NCBI GenBank assembly: GCA_050733695.1
Contig: JBOHTO010000073.1
Span: 1-14,751 of the forward strand
Reading direction: 5' to 3'
DNA length: 14,751 nucleotides
Source of the DNA: JBOHTO01 sp050733695
Lineage (GTDB): Bacteria; Gemmatimonadota; Gemmatimonadetes; Gemmatimonadales; Gemmatimonadaceae
The translations under genes and the position numbers were made by a program. Shown piece after piece: positions 7,635-14,701 of this stretch (position 1 is the first letter of the stretch; every line of letters begins with the position of its first letter). The notes beneath the pieces are model-generated. The model searched no databases. It had not been told where the DNA came from and worked only from the letters and a program-made list of their open reading frames with translations.

Positions 7635-9418
7635 GCGCCGCTCCCGCAGGCACGCCCCGCGTACGGCAGCAGCAGATCGAACTTCTGCATGTCCCACGCG
7701 GCGGTCGGGCAGCGATCCGCGCACAGGCCGCAGTGGAGGCATACGTCCTCGTCCTTGACCATCACGCGCCGCGTCTGGGGCAGCGCCGCAGAGACGTAGA
7801 TGTCCTGCTCGAGGTTCTGCGCTGGAGCGGAGAGGCGAGTGCGCAGATCGGCCTCCGGCCCGTCGTGCGTGATCGTCAGACACTCAACCGGGCATACGTC
7901 GATGCACGCATCGCATTCGATGCACAGGCCGGCGGTGAAATGCGTCTGTATGTCGCAGTTGAGGCAGCGCTCCACTTCGCGCGCGGTTTCCTCGGCGGTG
8001 AAGCCCAGCTCCACCTCCACGCTCAGCTTCGAGAAGCGCTCGGCCAGCTCCGCGTGCTGCATCTTCGTGCGCGGCACCGGGCTGTAGTCGTTGCTGTAGC
8101 TCCAGGCGAACATGCCGAGTTTGGCGCTGCCGAGGTTCATGCCCTGAGGCGGGCGCTCGACGAGCGGAAGCTGCAGGCAGTGCTGATGGATGGAGATTGC
8201 CGCCTGGTGCCCGTGCTCGACCGCCCAGATGATATTCTCCGGTCCCCATGCGGCGTCGCCGCCGAAGAAGAGGCCCGTGCGCGTGCTCTGCATCGTGCTT
8301 CGGTCGACGATGGGCATCCCGCGCTCGTCGAAATCGATCCCGATGTCGCGTTCGATCCAGGGAAACGCGTTGTCCTGGCCGATCGCGAGAATCACGGCAT
8401 CACACGGGATGACGATCGTGTCGATGACTTCGCTCGTCTGACGTCCACTCCCTCCGGCGCCTTCATGCCAGCGCAGCCGTTCGAACTGCATCCCCACGAG
8501 GCGGCCGTTCTCGACGATGAAGCCAGTGGGAGAGTGGTTCTCGACGATCTCGACGCCCTCCTCCTGCGCATCCTCGAGCTCCCACGCCGACGCCTTGAAC
8601 CATGGGCGCGACCGCCGCGCCATCACCTTGATGTCCCGGCCGCCGAGGCGGCGCGCGGTGCGGCAGCAGTCCATCGCCGTATTGCCGACGCCGATGATCA
8701 GCACCCGGGGCTCGATGGACGTGATGTGTCCGAAGTGCACCGACTCGAGCCATTCGATGCCGATGTAGACGTGATCGCTGTCGCGCCGGCCGGGGATGTC
8801 GAGCTCCTTTCCCCGGGGCGCGCCGCTCCCCACGAACACCGCGTCGTATCCTTCCCCGAGCAGTGCGCCCATGCTGCTGACCGGCGTGCTGTAGCGGACG
8901 TCCACGCCCATGTCGAGCACCATGGCCACCTCTTCGTCCAGCACCGATGCCGGCAGGCGGAAGGCCGGGATGTTGGTGCGCATGAGCCCGCCCGGGCGGT
9001 CGAGCTGCTCGTAGATCGTGCACTCGTAGCCGAGCGGCATGAGATCGTTGCAGACGGTGAGCGACGCGGGGCCGGCGCCGACAAGCGCGATGCGCTTCCC
9101 GTTCTTCCGGTGCGGTATCGTCGGCATGCGATCACTGACGTCGCCGCGCAGATCAGCCGCGACGCGCTTGAGCCGGCAGATCGCCACCGGCTTTCCATCG
9201 ACACGCTCCCTGCGGCACGCGGGTTCGCACGGCCGGTCGCAGGTACGGCCGAGGATACCTGGAAAGACGTTCGACTCGCGGTTGACGAGGTACGAGTCGG
9301 TGTAGCGTCCCAGCGCGATGAGCCGGATGTACTCGGGAACGTCCGTGTGGGCCGGACATGCCCACTGGCAGTCCACGACCTTGTGGTAGTAACGGGGATC
9401 GGTTACGTCGGTGGGCAT
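7631..9418 (-). CDS. GltD-like FAD/NAD(P) oxidoreductase with two C-terminal 4Fe-4S ferredoxin motifs
   Basis: This 595-residue protein is the first gene of the Kor operon. Residues 1-95 are a glutamate-synthase-small-subunit-like cluster domain with C17, C21, C60, C64, C68 and C81 (CDRPCEPAC). An FAD Rossmann fold starts at GAGPAS (114-119), with PGGLMRTNIPAFRLP after it. The NAD(P) fold is IIGVGNTAMDCCRTARRLGG (241-260). FGGDAAWGPENIIWAVEHGH (385-404) completes the FAD site. The tail has CLNC (485-488), CIECDACIDVCP (499-510) and CLHCGLCADRCP (560-571), enough for two 4Fe-4S clusters. The ATG at 9418 has GAGGTGAGG about a dozen bases upstream. The context suggests that it passes electrons between NAD(P)H and KorAB rather than making glutamate, since no GltB is nearby. 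That role is inference. Confidence 0.9.
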   Translation of the reverse strand: MPTDVTDPRYYHKVVDCQWACPAHTDVPEYIRLIALGRYTDSYLVNRESNVFPGILGRTCDRPCEPACRRERVDGKPVAICRLKRVAADLRGDVSDRMPTIPHRKNGKRIALVGAGPASLTVCNDLMPLGYECTIYEQLDRPGGLMRTNIPAFRLPASVLDEEVAMVLDMGVDVRYSTPVSSMGALLGEGYDAVFVGSGAPRGKELDIPGRRDSDHVYIGIEWLESVHFGHITSIEPRVLIIGVGNTAMDCCRTARRLGGRDIKVMARRSRPWFKASAWELEDAQEEGVEIVENHSPTGFIVENGRLVGMQFERLRWHEGAGGSGRQTSEVIDTIVIPCDAVILAIGQDNAFPWIERDIGIDFDERGMPIVDRSTMQSTRTGLFFGGDAAWGPENIIWAVEHGHQAAISIHQHCLQLPLVERPPQGMNLGSAKLGMFAWSYSNDYSPVPRTKMQHAELAERFSKLSVEVELGFTAEETAREVERCLNCDIQTHFTAGLCIECDACIDVCPVECLTITHDGPEADLRTRLSAPAQNLEQDIYVSAALPQTRRVMVKDEDVCLHCGLCADRCPTAAWDMQKFDLLLPYAGRACGSGA

Positions 9419-9585
9419 CGGAGAGCCCTCACCTCGCAGGCGGGTACGCCCATGATCGCGGCCCGCGCACGGCTTTGCAAGTTCGGGCGGTCCGGGTGTG
9501 GGGGCCACGACCGTGCCACAGCGGTTGCGGGCTTCCACAATCCGACGCATCGTGAAGGGTCGCCCGCGAGACGGTGGCCGTTCGC

Positions 9586-9641
9586 GGAGGCGACACACGC
9601 TCGCCTCTCCCCGGGCGGCGTGCTCCACCGCGACCGTGGAG
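9586..9641 (+). promoter_or_regulatory. Two hairpins in the DUF4279 leader, the second covering its ribosome site
   Basis: The first hairpin pairs GAGGCGA (9587-9593) with TCGCCTC (9601-9607), plus a possible G-U pair outside, around a 7-base loop. The second pairs CTCCAC (9623-9628) with GTGGAG (9636-9641), again around a 7-base loop. The second stem includes most of the Shine-Dalgarno GGAGG (9638-9642) of the gene starting at 9650, so it could limit ribosome access. Both pairings are read directly. A regulatory role is inference, since short GC stems also arise by chance in GC-rich DNA. Confidence 0.35.
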
Positions 9642-9649
9642 GACCGAGC

Positions 9650-10048
9650 ATGACAACTACCGGACTGACCGAACCGCAGACCGAGCCGGCGGCGGAGCTG
9701 CACGCCATGGGCAGGTACCTCGACCCGGAGCAGGTCAGCGGGGCGTTGGGGCTTCACGCGAGCGCGTCGATCGCGCCGCAGGCGAGCACGATCGACGGCG
9801 CGAGCCGAACCAGGCCGGGGTCGTGGGTCTACAGCACCGGCGAGTCCTTCCACGCCGCGTCGGCGGAGGCGCATCTCGAACATCTGCTCGAACTGCTCGA
9901 GTCGCGCGGGCGCGCGGTGCGGCGCCTCACGTCGGAGCACTGTCTCTGGCTCGAGCTGCCCTGGCCTCCGCGACGCTCGAGCGACGATCTGCCGCTCGAG
10001 CTGGTCGAGCGCGCGATCGCGCTCGACCTTCGCGTGAAACTGCGATGA
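9650..10048 (+). CDS. DUF4279 domain-containing protein
   Basis: This 132-residue protein has no signal peptide or membrane segment. After a polar N-terminus of about 20 residues it reads LDPEQVSGALGLHAS, then RTRPGSWVYSTG (53-64), a helix-forming stretch HLEHLLELLESRG, and CLWLELPWPP followed by LPLELVERAIALDLRVKL. The order of the LDP.. helix, the RPGSW strand and the helical EHL..LL segment fits DUF4279, a small domain of unknown function. I recognise it by pattern only. The start is well defined: a perfect GGAGG at 9638-9642 lies 7 bases before the ATG. The gene is divergent from the Kor operon across 231 bases and ends 30 bases before the convergent DUF4242 gene. The frame is open far upstream to 7733, but that part is a shadow of the oxidoreductase. 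Confidence 0.8.
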   Translation: MTTTGLTEPQTEPAAELHAMGRYLDPEQVSGALGLHASASIAPQASTIDGASRTRPGSWVYSTGESFHAASAEAHLEHLLELLESRGRAVRRLTSEHCLWLELPWPPRRSSDDLPLELVERAIALDLRVKLR

Positions 10049-10072
10049 GGCAACGGGGTCGATCCCGCTGCC
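10049..10072. terminator. Candidate bidirectional hairpin between convergent genes
   Basis: The 30-base gap between the DUF4279 stop and the DUF4242 stop holds GGCAACGGG (10049-10057) facing CCCGCTGCC (10064-10072). This is a 9-position stem with one A-C mismatch around a 6-base loop. It sits exactly where a shared terminator for the two converging genes would be expected. There is no U-tract on either strand, so it is not a classical intrinsic terminator. Confidence 0.4.
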
Positions 10073-10078
10073 CATCGT

Positions 10079-10366
10079 CTATGACGCCGGCACCGCCTCC
10101 GCTGTCGCCGGGTCGATGATTGCGCGGACCTCCGATATCCGGTTCGCCGGGAATCCGCCGGAGCGTGCGTGTTCGCGGATGATGTCGGCATCGGCGGCGA
10201 TGTAGACGCAGTAGATCCTGTCATCGGTCACATAGCTCTCGACCCACTGGATGTCGCTGCCCAGCGCATCCAGCACATCGCAGGACTTTCGCGCGACGCC
10301 CTGGAGATCGCCCGGCGAGAGCTGGCCAGCCCCGGGAAGCTCGCGCTCGATCAGATACTTTGGCAT
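10079..10366 (-). CDS. DUF4242 (SCO4226-type, nickel-binding-like) protein
   Basis: This 95-residue cytoplasmic protein runs MPKYLIERELPGAGQLSPGD, then QWVESYVTDDRIYCVYIA (40-57), EHARSGGFPANRISEVRAII (65-84) and DP. The pattern is the ferredoxin-like-fold DUF4242 family, whose characterised member SCO4226 of Streptomyces binds nickel. Only one histidine (H66) and two cysteines are present, so metal binding here is not shown. The ATG at 10366 has GAGAGGA about 8 bases upstream. It lies 41 bases downstream of the lipoprotein gene on the same strand and is probably co-transcribed with it. It converges on the DUF4279 gene. Confidence 0.85.
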   Translation of the reverse strand: MPKYLIERELPGAGQLSPGDLQGVARKSCDVLDALGSDIQWVESYVTDDRIYCVYIAADADIIREHARSGGFPANRISEVRAIIDPATAEAVPAS

Positions 10367-10407
10367 TGTGCATTCCTCTCGATTGGAAGGTTGAACGTCT
10401 GCCGCGC

Positions 10408-11004
10408 TCAGGGCGCGGCGTGGTCGCAGCTCACGCGGGGATTCCAGTCGGCGAATATCCCGCGCGGGTTGTGGCGGAAGTGCCAGACATGGAGCACCCA
10501 GAGCCCGAACGCCTCGTTGCGGTGGAACGACTGGCCGTACAGCTCCGGCGGGCTTGCATCCGACCAGGCGTCGAAGGGCACCACATACTCGACGGCGACC
10601 AGCCGGAGCTCGCCATTGCTGCGCGGCTCGTACAGCAGGAGCTCCGGCTTCAGCGCATCGACGACGCCATCGATAAGGGCGACGTTTCCGTAGTGATATC
10701 CCATCCCGCCCAACTCGGCATCGCTGAAGCAGCCGGTAACCTGGGTACCCCACCCGGCGGCGACCGCCTTTCGGAACTGGTGGAAGGGTGCGGTGACCGC
10801 CCGAAGCCGGGCGATCTGTCGCTGGACGTCGCCAGGCACGCCTGCGCTGGCCGCATGCCGAGCGTGGAGCGAGGGTGCTTCCCGCGTGGATGCGTCGGCT
10901 GATGTCGCCCTGGACGCATCCGCACACCCGGTGAGCACCAGCCCGGCGATCCAGGCGAGCCTCCAGTTGGGGTGTGCGGCCGAGCGGTAGTGCGTGTGCT
11001 GCAT
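10408..11004 (-). CDS. Hypothetical lipoprotein
   Basis: This 198-residue protein has an N-terminal signal of the lipoprotein type: basic residues, the hydrophobic WIAGLVL, then the lipobox LTGC with C27 as the lipidated residue. A low-complexity Ala/Ser/Thr/Arg/His linker reaches about residue 55. The globular part has FHQFRKAVAAGW, GCFSDAELGGMGYHYGN (91-107), PELLLYEPRSNGELRLVAVE (120-139) and a C-terminal segment rich in Trp and His, WVLHVWHFRHNPRGIFADWN (169-188). I recognise the GMGYHY.N, P.LLLYEP, and HNP.GIFADWNP pattern from unnamed bacterial proteins, but I know no function. The ATG at 11004 has a strong GGAGG about 8 bases upstream. It is the first gene of a pair with DUF4242 and is divergent from the BTAD regulator. 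Confidence 0.82.
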   Translation of the reverse strand: MQHTHYRSAAHPNWRLAWIAGLVLTGCADASRATSADASTREAPSLHARHAASAGVPGDVQRQIARLRAVTAPFHQFRKAVAAGWGTQVTGCFSDAELGGMGYHYGNVALIDGVVDALKPELLLYEPRSNGELRLVAVEYVVPFDAWSDASPPELYGQSFHRNEAFGLWVLHVWHFRHNPRGIFADWNPRVSCDHAAP

Positions 11005-11040
11005 CGGTGCCTCCTCTGGTTGAAGAGATGATTGCGATGG

Positions 11041-11052
11041 CCGACACGTCGG
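11041..11052. promoter_or_regulatory. Short inverted repeat in the lipoprotein/regulator divergent region
   Basis: CCGAC and GTCGG flank a 2-base AC centre, giving a 12-base near-palindrome 37 bases upstream of the lipoprotein ATG and about 110 bases upstream of the regulator ATG. It has the size of an operator half-site pair. Nothing else in the window repeats it that I could see, so this is weak. Confidence 0.2.
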
Positions 11053-11088
11053 TGATCCTTGCCCATGCGTGTCGCGTGCGTAAGAATG

Positions 11089-11143
11089 GGGGAGAGCATC
11101 GCCGCCTTCTCGCCCAGGGATCGCCAGCGGCTCGCCTCTCCCC
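11089..11143 (+). promoter_or_regulatory. Composite stem-loop in the BTAD regulator leader
   Basis: GGGGAGAG (11089-11096) pairs perfectly with CTCTCCCC (11136-11143). Inside this stem, GCCGC (11101-11105) pairs with GCGGC (11127-11131), so the two stems stack across a 4+4 internal loop. The structure ends 18 bases before the ATG at 11162, which has no visible Shine-Dalgarno. It could act on translation or early termination. The pairing is read directly and the function is inferred. Confidence 0.3.
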
Positions 11144-11161
11144 AACCCGCCTCCACTGCGC

Positions 11162-13675
11162 ATGGTGCAGCGTCTCGAGCTCTTCGGCGGCATCTCGATA
11201 GAGACCGACACCGGTCCAGTGACGGGGCGGGCGGTGCAGCGCCGCCGGCTGGCGCTGCTCGCGCTGCTCGCGGCGGCTCGCTCCCCTGGAGTGGGCCGGG
11301 ACAAGCTCGTTGCCTATCTCTGGCCCGACGCGAACGCGGAGAACGGACGTCGCTTTCTCTCCGACTCTGTCTATCGGATCAACCAGGCGCTGGGCGGCGA
11401 TGTGATCCTGGCAGCGGGGGATGATCTGCGGCTCGACGCGCAGCGGCTGCCGAGTGACCTGTTCGAGTTCGAGAATGCGCTGGCCGACGGCGCGCACGAA
11501 ACGGCCGTGACGCTCTATAAGGGACCATTCCTGGATGGATTCTTTCTGTCGGATGCCGCCGAACTGGAGCGATGGGTAGAAGGTGAGCGGGATCGCCTCG
11601 CGCGCAGCCAGGCTTCCGCGCTCGAAGCCCTTGCCGAGGCAGCGGAGCGGATGCAGGATCCGGCGGCGTCCGCGGGTTGGTGGCGCCGGCTCGCGGCGCA
11701 CGATCCCTACAACTCCAGGATCGCGCTCCGACTGATGCAGGCGCTCGACGCGGCCGGTGAGCGCGCAGCGGCCATACAGCACGCGCGTGTTCACGAGGCC
11801 CTGCTCACGCACGACCTGGAGATCGAGCCGGATGCCGGGGTAAGGGAGCTTGCCGAGCGACTCAGGCGTGCCGGCGGAACCGGGCAGAGCACACGTAACG
11901 CGCAGTCGAAAGCTGACGATGTCCTCACCCGGGCACCGGCCAACGTCCCAGCCGCCTCCGCCGCCTCAACCGCCGGCGCAGCGGGTGCAGTGGAAGCGCG
12001 CGGCCGATCCGCCGGAATGCTCCAGGAGCCGGCCCCTGCGCTCTCCGCCGCACGTGAAGAACACGCGCCCCTGCCTCGCCGGCACCGGCCCCGGCGCGGG
12101 CCGATGCCCACCTTCCTCTGGGGAGTACTTGGCGCGGTCGCTGTCGCGGGCCTCGCGGTGTGGCTGCTGGGCCGGGGCCGGGCGGGGGGCGCAGCCGTGC
12201 GCATAAGTACGATCGCAGTGCTGCCCTTCGTGAACCTGAGCGCGGACCTCGATAACGAATACTTCAGCGATGGGATGACCGAGGAGTTGATGATGACACT
12301 CGGCAAGGTGGACGGGCTGCGGGTCGCCTCGCGCACTTCCGTGTTCGCCTACAAGGATCGGCCGGTGGACGTGCGCGAGGTCGGAGAACGACTCGGCGTC
12401 GAGGCCGTGGTCGAAGGAAGTGTGCGGAAGGCGGAGGGGATGGTGCGCATTGCCGCGCAACTCGTGAGCACGGTCAATGGATACGAACTCTGGTCCGGTG
12501 TGTACGAACGCGAGCTCGAGGATGTTTTCGCGATCCAGGAGCAGATCTCTCACGCGATCGTCGCGACGCTCAGGGGTAGCGGGACGCTGGCCGACTCCGA
12601 CAGCCTGCGCCTTGCCGATCGGTCGACGCAGGATCCCGAAGCGTACGATCTGTATCTGAAGGGCCGTTTCGCATGGCATCAGCGCACGCAGGAAGGGTTG
12701 AAGAGAGCGGTCGCATACTTCGGCGAGGCGGTCGAGGTGGCTCCGAACTACGCGCGCGCGTACGTCGGGCTTGGCGACGCCTACGCCGTGGGGGCGTTCT
12801 ACGATTATCTGGAGCCGCGAACGGCCTACCCGAAGGCGGAGGCCGCGGCACGGCGCGCGCTCGAGATCGATGCGACGCTGGCCGCGCCGCACGCGACGCT
12901 GGGCTACGTTCTCACGTATTTCCACCTGGAATGGCCACGCGCCGAGGACGAATTCAGGCGAGCCCTCGCGCTCGACCCGAGCTACTCCACGGCGCATCAG
13001 TGGTACGCGAACCTGCTCACCGTCGCCGCGCGCTTCAACGAAGCAGAGCGGGAGATGCGCCTCGCGCAGGAGGCCGACCCGCTGTCGCTGATCGCGAACG
13101 CGGCGCTGGGCTGGAGCTTCTACTACGCGGGCAAGTACGATCAGGCGCTGACGCAGTGCAGGACCACGCTCACCCTGAACCCCGATTACCAACTGGCGCA
13201 TCTCTGGGGAGGGTGGGCGCTACAGGCAACAGGGCAGCGCGAACAGGCGCGCGAATGGATAGGTCGGGCGGTGCGGCTCTCGGAAGGAAGCGTGCTCACG
13301 CGTCTGTCCCTCGCCCAACTGCTCGCCGGTTCCGCGTCCGTTGCGCAGAGAGACTCGGCGCGCGGGATTGTTCGCGAGGTCGAGTCGTACGCCGAGCGAG
13401 GTGACTACGTGCCGGCTTACGAGATCGCAAAGGTGCATCTGGCACTCGGCGATCGTGCGGAGGCGCTCGACTGGCTCGAACGCGCTTACGAGGATCGGTC
13501 GCACTCGATGGCCTTCCTGCGGGTGGATCCGCAGCTCGCTCCGCTTCGGGGCGACAGTCGATTCGAAGCTCTGGTGACCAGGGCGCTTGGACGATCGGTC
13601 GCGGGCGCGGGCGACGGGTGGCATTTCCGGTGGCGACCGGAGCTGTCACGACCATTGATGACGTATATCGTCTAA
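11162..13675 (+). CDS. Membrane-anchored BTAD/SARP-like regulator with TolB-like domain and TPRs
   Basis: This 837-residue protein begins with a winged-helix region (about 1-95; RLELFGG, RRRLALLALLAAA, DKLVAYLWPD, SDSVYRINQALGG). It is followed by a bacterial transcriptional activator (BTAD) helical domain (about 98-238; YKGPFLDGFF, ELERWVEGER, DPYNSRIALRLMQALDAAGE). A disordered Ala/Pro/Arg linker leads to one membrane span (about 317-337; TFLWGVLGAVAVAGLAVWLL). A TolB-like domain with IAVLPFVNLSADLDNEYFSD (351-370) and VEAVVEGSVRK (413-423) follows. TPR-like repeats run from about 490 to 705. The topology implies cytoplasmic DNA binding and an outside sensor part. Such receptors are abundant in Gemmatimonadota. 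The last 26 or so residues after LVTRALGR look unlike the family end and may come from foreign DNA at the junction. The signal and targets are unknown. Confidence 0.9.
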   Translation: MVQRLELFGGISIETDTGPVTGRAVQRRRLALLALLAAARSPGVGRDKLVAYLWPDANAENGRRFLSDSVYRINQALGGDVILAAGDDLRLDAQRLPSDLFEFENALADGAHETAVTLYKGPFLDGFFLSDAAELERWVEGERDRLARSQASALEALAEAAERMQDPAASAGWWRRLAAHDPYNSRIALRLMQALDAAGERAAAIQHARVHEALLTHDLEIEPDAGVRELAERLRRAGGTGQSTRNAQSKADDVLTRAPANVPAASAASTAGAAGAVEARGRSAGMLQEPAPALSAAREEHAPLPRRHRPRRGPMPTFLWGVLGAVAVAGLAVWLLGRGRAGGAAVRISTIAVLPFVNLSADLDNEYFSDGMTEELMMTLGKVDGLRVASRTSVFAYKDRPVDVREVGERLGVEAVVEGSVRKAEGMVRIAAQLVSTVNGYELWSGVYERELEDVFAIQEQISHAIVATLRGSGTLADSDSLRLADRSTQDPEAYDLYLKGRFAWHQRTQEGLKRAVAYFGEAVEVAPNYARAYVGLGDAYAVGAFYDYLEPRTAYPKAEAAARRALEIDATLAAPHATLGYVLTYFHLEWPRAEDEFRRALALDPSYSTAHQWYANLLTVAARFNEAEREMRLAQEADPLSLIANAALGWSFYYAGKYDQALTQCRTTLTLNPDYQLAHLWGGWALQATGQREQAREWIGRAVRLSEGSVLTRLSLAQLLAGSASVAQRDSARGIVREVESYAERGDYVPAYEIAKVHLALGDRAEALDWLERAYEDRSHSMAFLRVDPQLAPLRGDSRFEALVTRALGRSVAGAGDGWHFRWRPELSRPLMTYIV

Positions 13676-13686
13676 CATATGTTAGA
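13671..13686. repeat. Perfect 16-base AT-rich palindrome overlapping the regulator stop
   Basis: TCTAACATATGTTAGA is its own reverse complement with no spacer. It contains the TAA stop (13673-13675) of the regulator. Its AT-rich composition stands out from the surrounding GC-rich coding DNA. It is not followed by a T-run and has no loop, so it is a poor terminator. An operator, a methylation or recombination target, or an island edge are possibilities. Confidence 0.5.
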
Positions 13687-14044
13687 TCGAAAGCATCCGG
13701 ATCTCGCGTGCGACCAATCGCGCCACGGTCCTCGCCATATCCAAAGGCAGCCCACCAGCTAGAATTCTTTCGCCGTGGGGATGTTGCTCCAGGCGAATGC
13801 GGACCTCCGAGACGCGCAAGCGAAGCCTGTCATCCCGCACGGCGCTACGGAGTTGCCGACAATAGCCGGGCCTGTCTGCAGGGTGAGGCACTTGACGCGG
13901 CCCACCCTGCCGGCGGACCCTTCGAGCGCTGCATCCAAAGCGTACCGGACGAACCCTTGGACCACGAGGGGTGTGTCGAGATCTTTTCTGGTTGCTTCCG
14001 CCGCGCCCGACTTCGCTACGCCACCTTCGAACCGCCCTCGCCCT
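13687..14044. other. Gene-poor junction between the regulator and the methylase
   Basis: About 360 bases have no gene I can support. Frames are open on both strands: the methylase frame reaches back to 13775, and minus-strand frames run 13759-14241 and 13682-14083. None looks like a known protein, and their composition is dominated by Arg, Ser, Ala and Pro. The stretch is locally less GC-rich (for example around 13671-13690 and 13755-13775) than the genes beside it. It may hold the promoter of the R-M genes and a decayed remnant. Confidence 0.4.
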
Positions 14045-14701
14045 GTGAGCCTCGTTAAGTCCAAGCAACGCGTCGCCGACCACGGGGAGGTCTTCACCCC
14101 GGCCTGGATGGTCGACGCGATGCTCGACCTGGTTAAGGCCGAGACGGAGCGCATCGACTCCCGGTTCCTTGAGCCGGCGTGCGGGAGCGGCAACTTCCTC
14201 GCGCAGGTGCTACGGCGCAAGCTCGCTGCCGTCGCACTCAAGTACGGCGAGTCCGACTTCGAGCGGCGTCACTATTCGCTGCTCGCGCTTATGTGCATCT
14301 ATGGCATTGAGCTGCTCTCGGACAACATCGCCGAGTGCCGCGTGAATCTCACGGAGATCCTCGCCGACCACCTCCGCCTGGATGAGTCGGATCAACTATC
14401 TCGCGCCGCGTCCTACGTGGTGTCGCGGAATCTCGTGCACGGCGACGCGCTCACGATGCGCACCCACGACGGCCATCCGATAACCTTTGCCGAGTGGGGC
14501 TACCTGGGTAAGGGCAAGTTTCAGCGTCGTGACTTCCGGCTCGACATCCTCACCCAGAGCTCGGCCTTCGGTGAGGAGGGCACGCTCTTCGCCCACCTCG
14601 GCAAGCACGAGATCTTCACGCCGACCAGGACGTACCCGCCGATGACGGTGGGCGAGCTTGCCTCCGCCGCAATCGACGATGTCCCGAAGGACGGCGTATG
14701 A
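14045..14701 (+). CDS. N6-adenine DNA methyltransferase-like subunit of an R-M system
   Basis: This 218-residue protein begins VSLVKSKQRVADHGEVFTPA, then WMVDAMLDLV and FLEPACGSGNFLAQVL (about 40-55), which contains SAM-binding motif I of Eco57I/N6-Mtase-type enzymes. GIELLSDNIAECRVNL and NLVHGDALTM follow, matching the adenine-methylase fold up to motif III. No (D/N/S)PP(Y/F/W) catalytic motif is present before the stop, so it is either a non-catalytic partner or the substrate-binding half of a split enzyme. The GTG at 14045 was chosen because family similarity starts there. The open frame back to 13775 is unlike anything known. No Shine-Dalgarno is evident. Its stop overlaps the next gene by ATGA. 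It is probably the first gene of a restriction-modification operon. Confidence 0.8.
   Translation: MSLVKSKQRVADHGEVFTPAWMVDAMLDLVKAETERIDSRFLEPACGSGNFLAQVLRRKLAAVALKYGESDFERRHYSLLALMCIYGIELLSDNIAECRVNLTEILADHLRLDESDQLSRAASYVVSRNLVHGDALTMRTHDGHPITFAEWGYLGKGKFQRRDFRLDILTQSSAFGEEGTLFAHLGKHEIFTPTRTYPPMTVGELASAAIDDVPKDGV

Noticed and set aside
7635..7883. N-terminal extension of KorA to an upstream start
   Set aside because: It would read through the ferredoxin part of the upstream gene in another frame. Family similarity starts at FALKIGTVNG right after the GTG at 7634.
7733..9649. Very long plus-strand open frame leading into the DUF4279 gene
   Set aside because: It is antisense to the oxidoreductase, rich in Arg, Asp, Val and His without family motifs. 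The DUF4279 gene has its own GGAGG and ATG at 9650. It is a shadow of high GC3.
10367..11812. Long minus-strand open frame upstream of DUF4242
   Set aside because: It overlaps the lipoprotein in another frame and is antisense to the BTAD domain. The protein-like part starts only at 10366.
13759..14241. Minus-strand 160-codon frame over the junction
   Set aside because: It runs antisense into the methylase motif region, has no recognisable domain, and its Arg/Ser/Ala-rich composition is that of a shadow frame.
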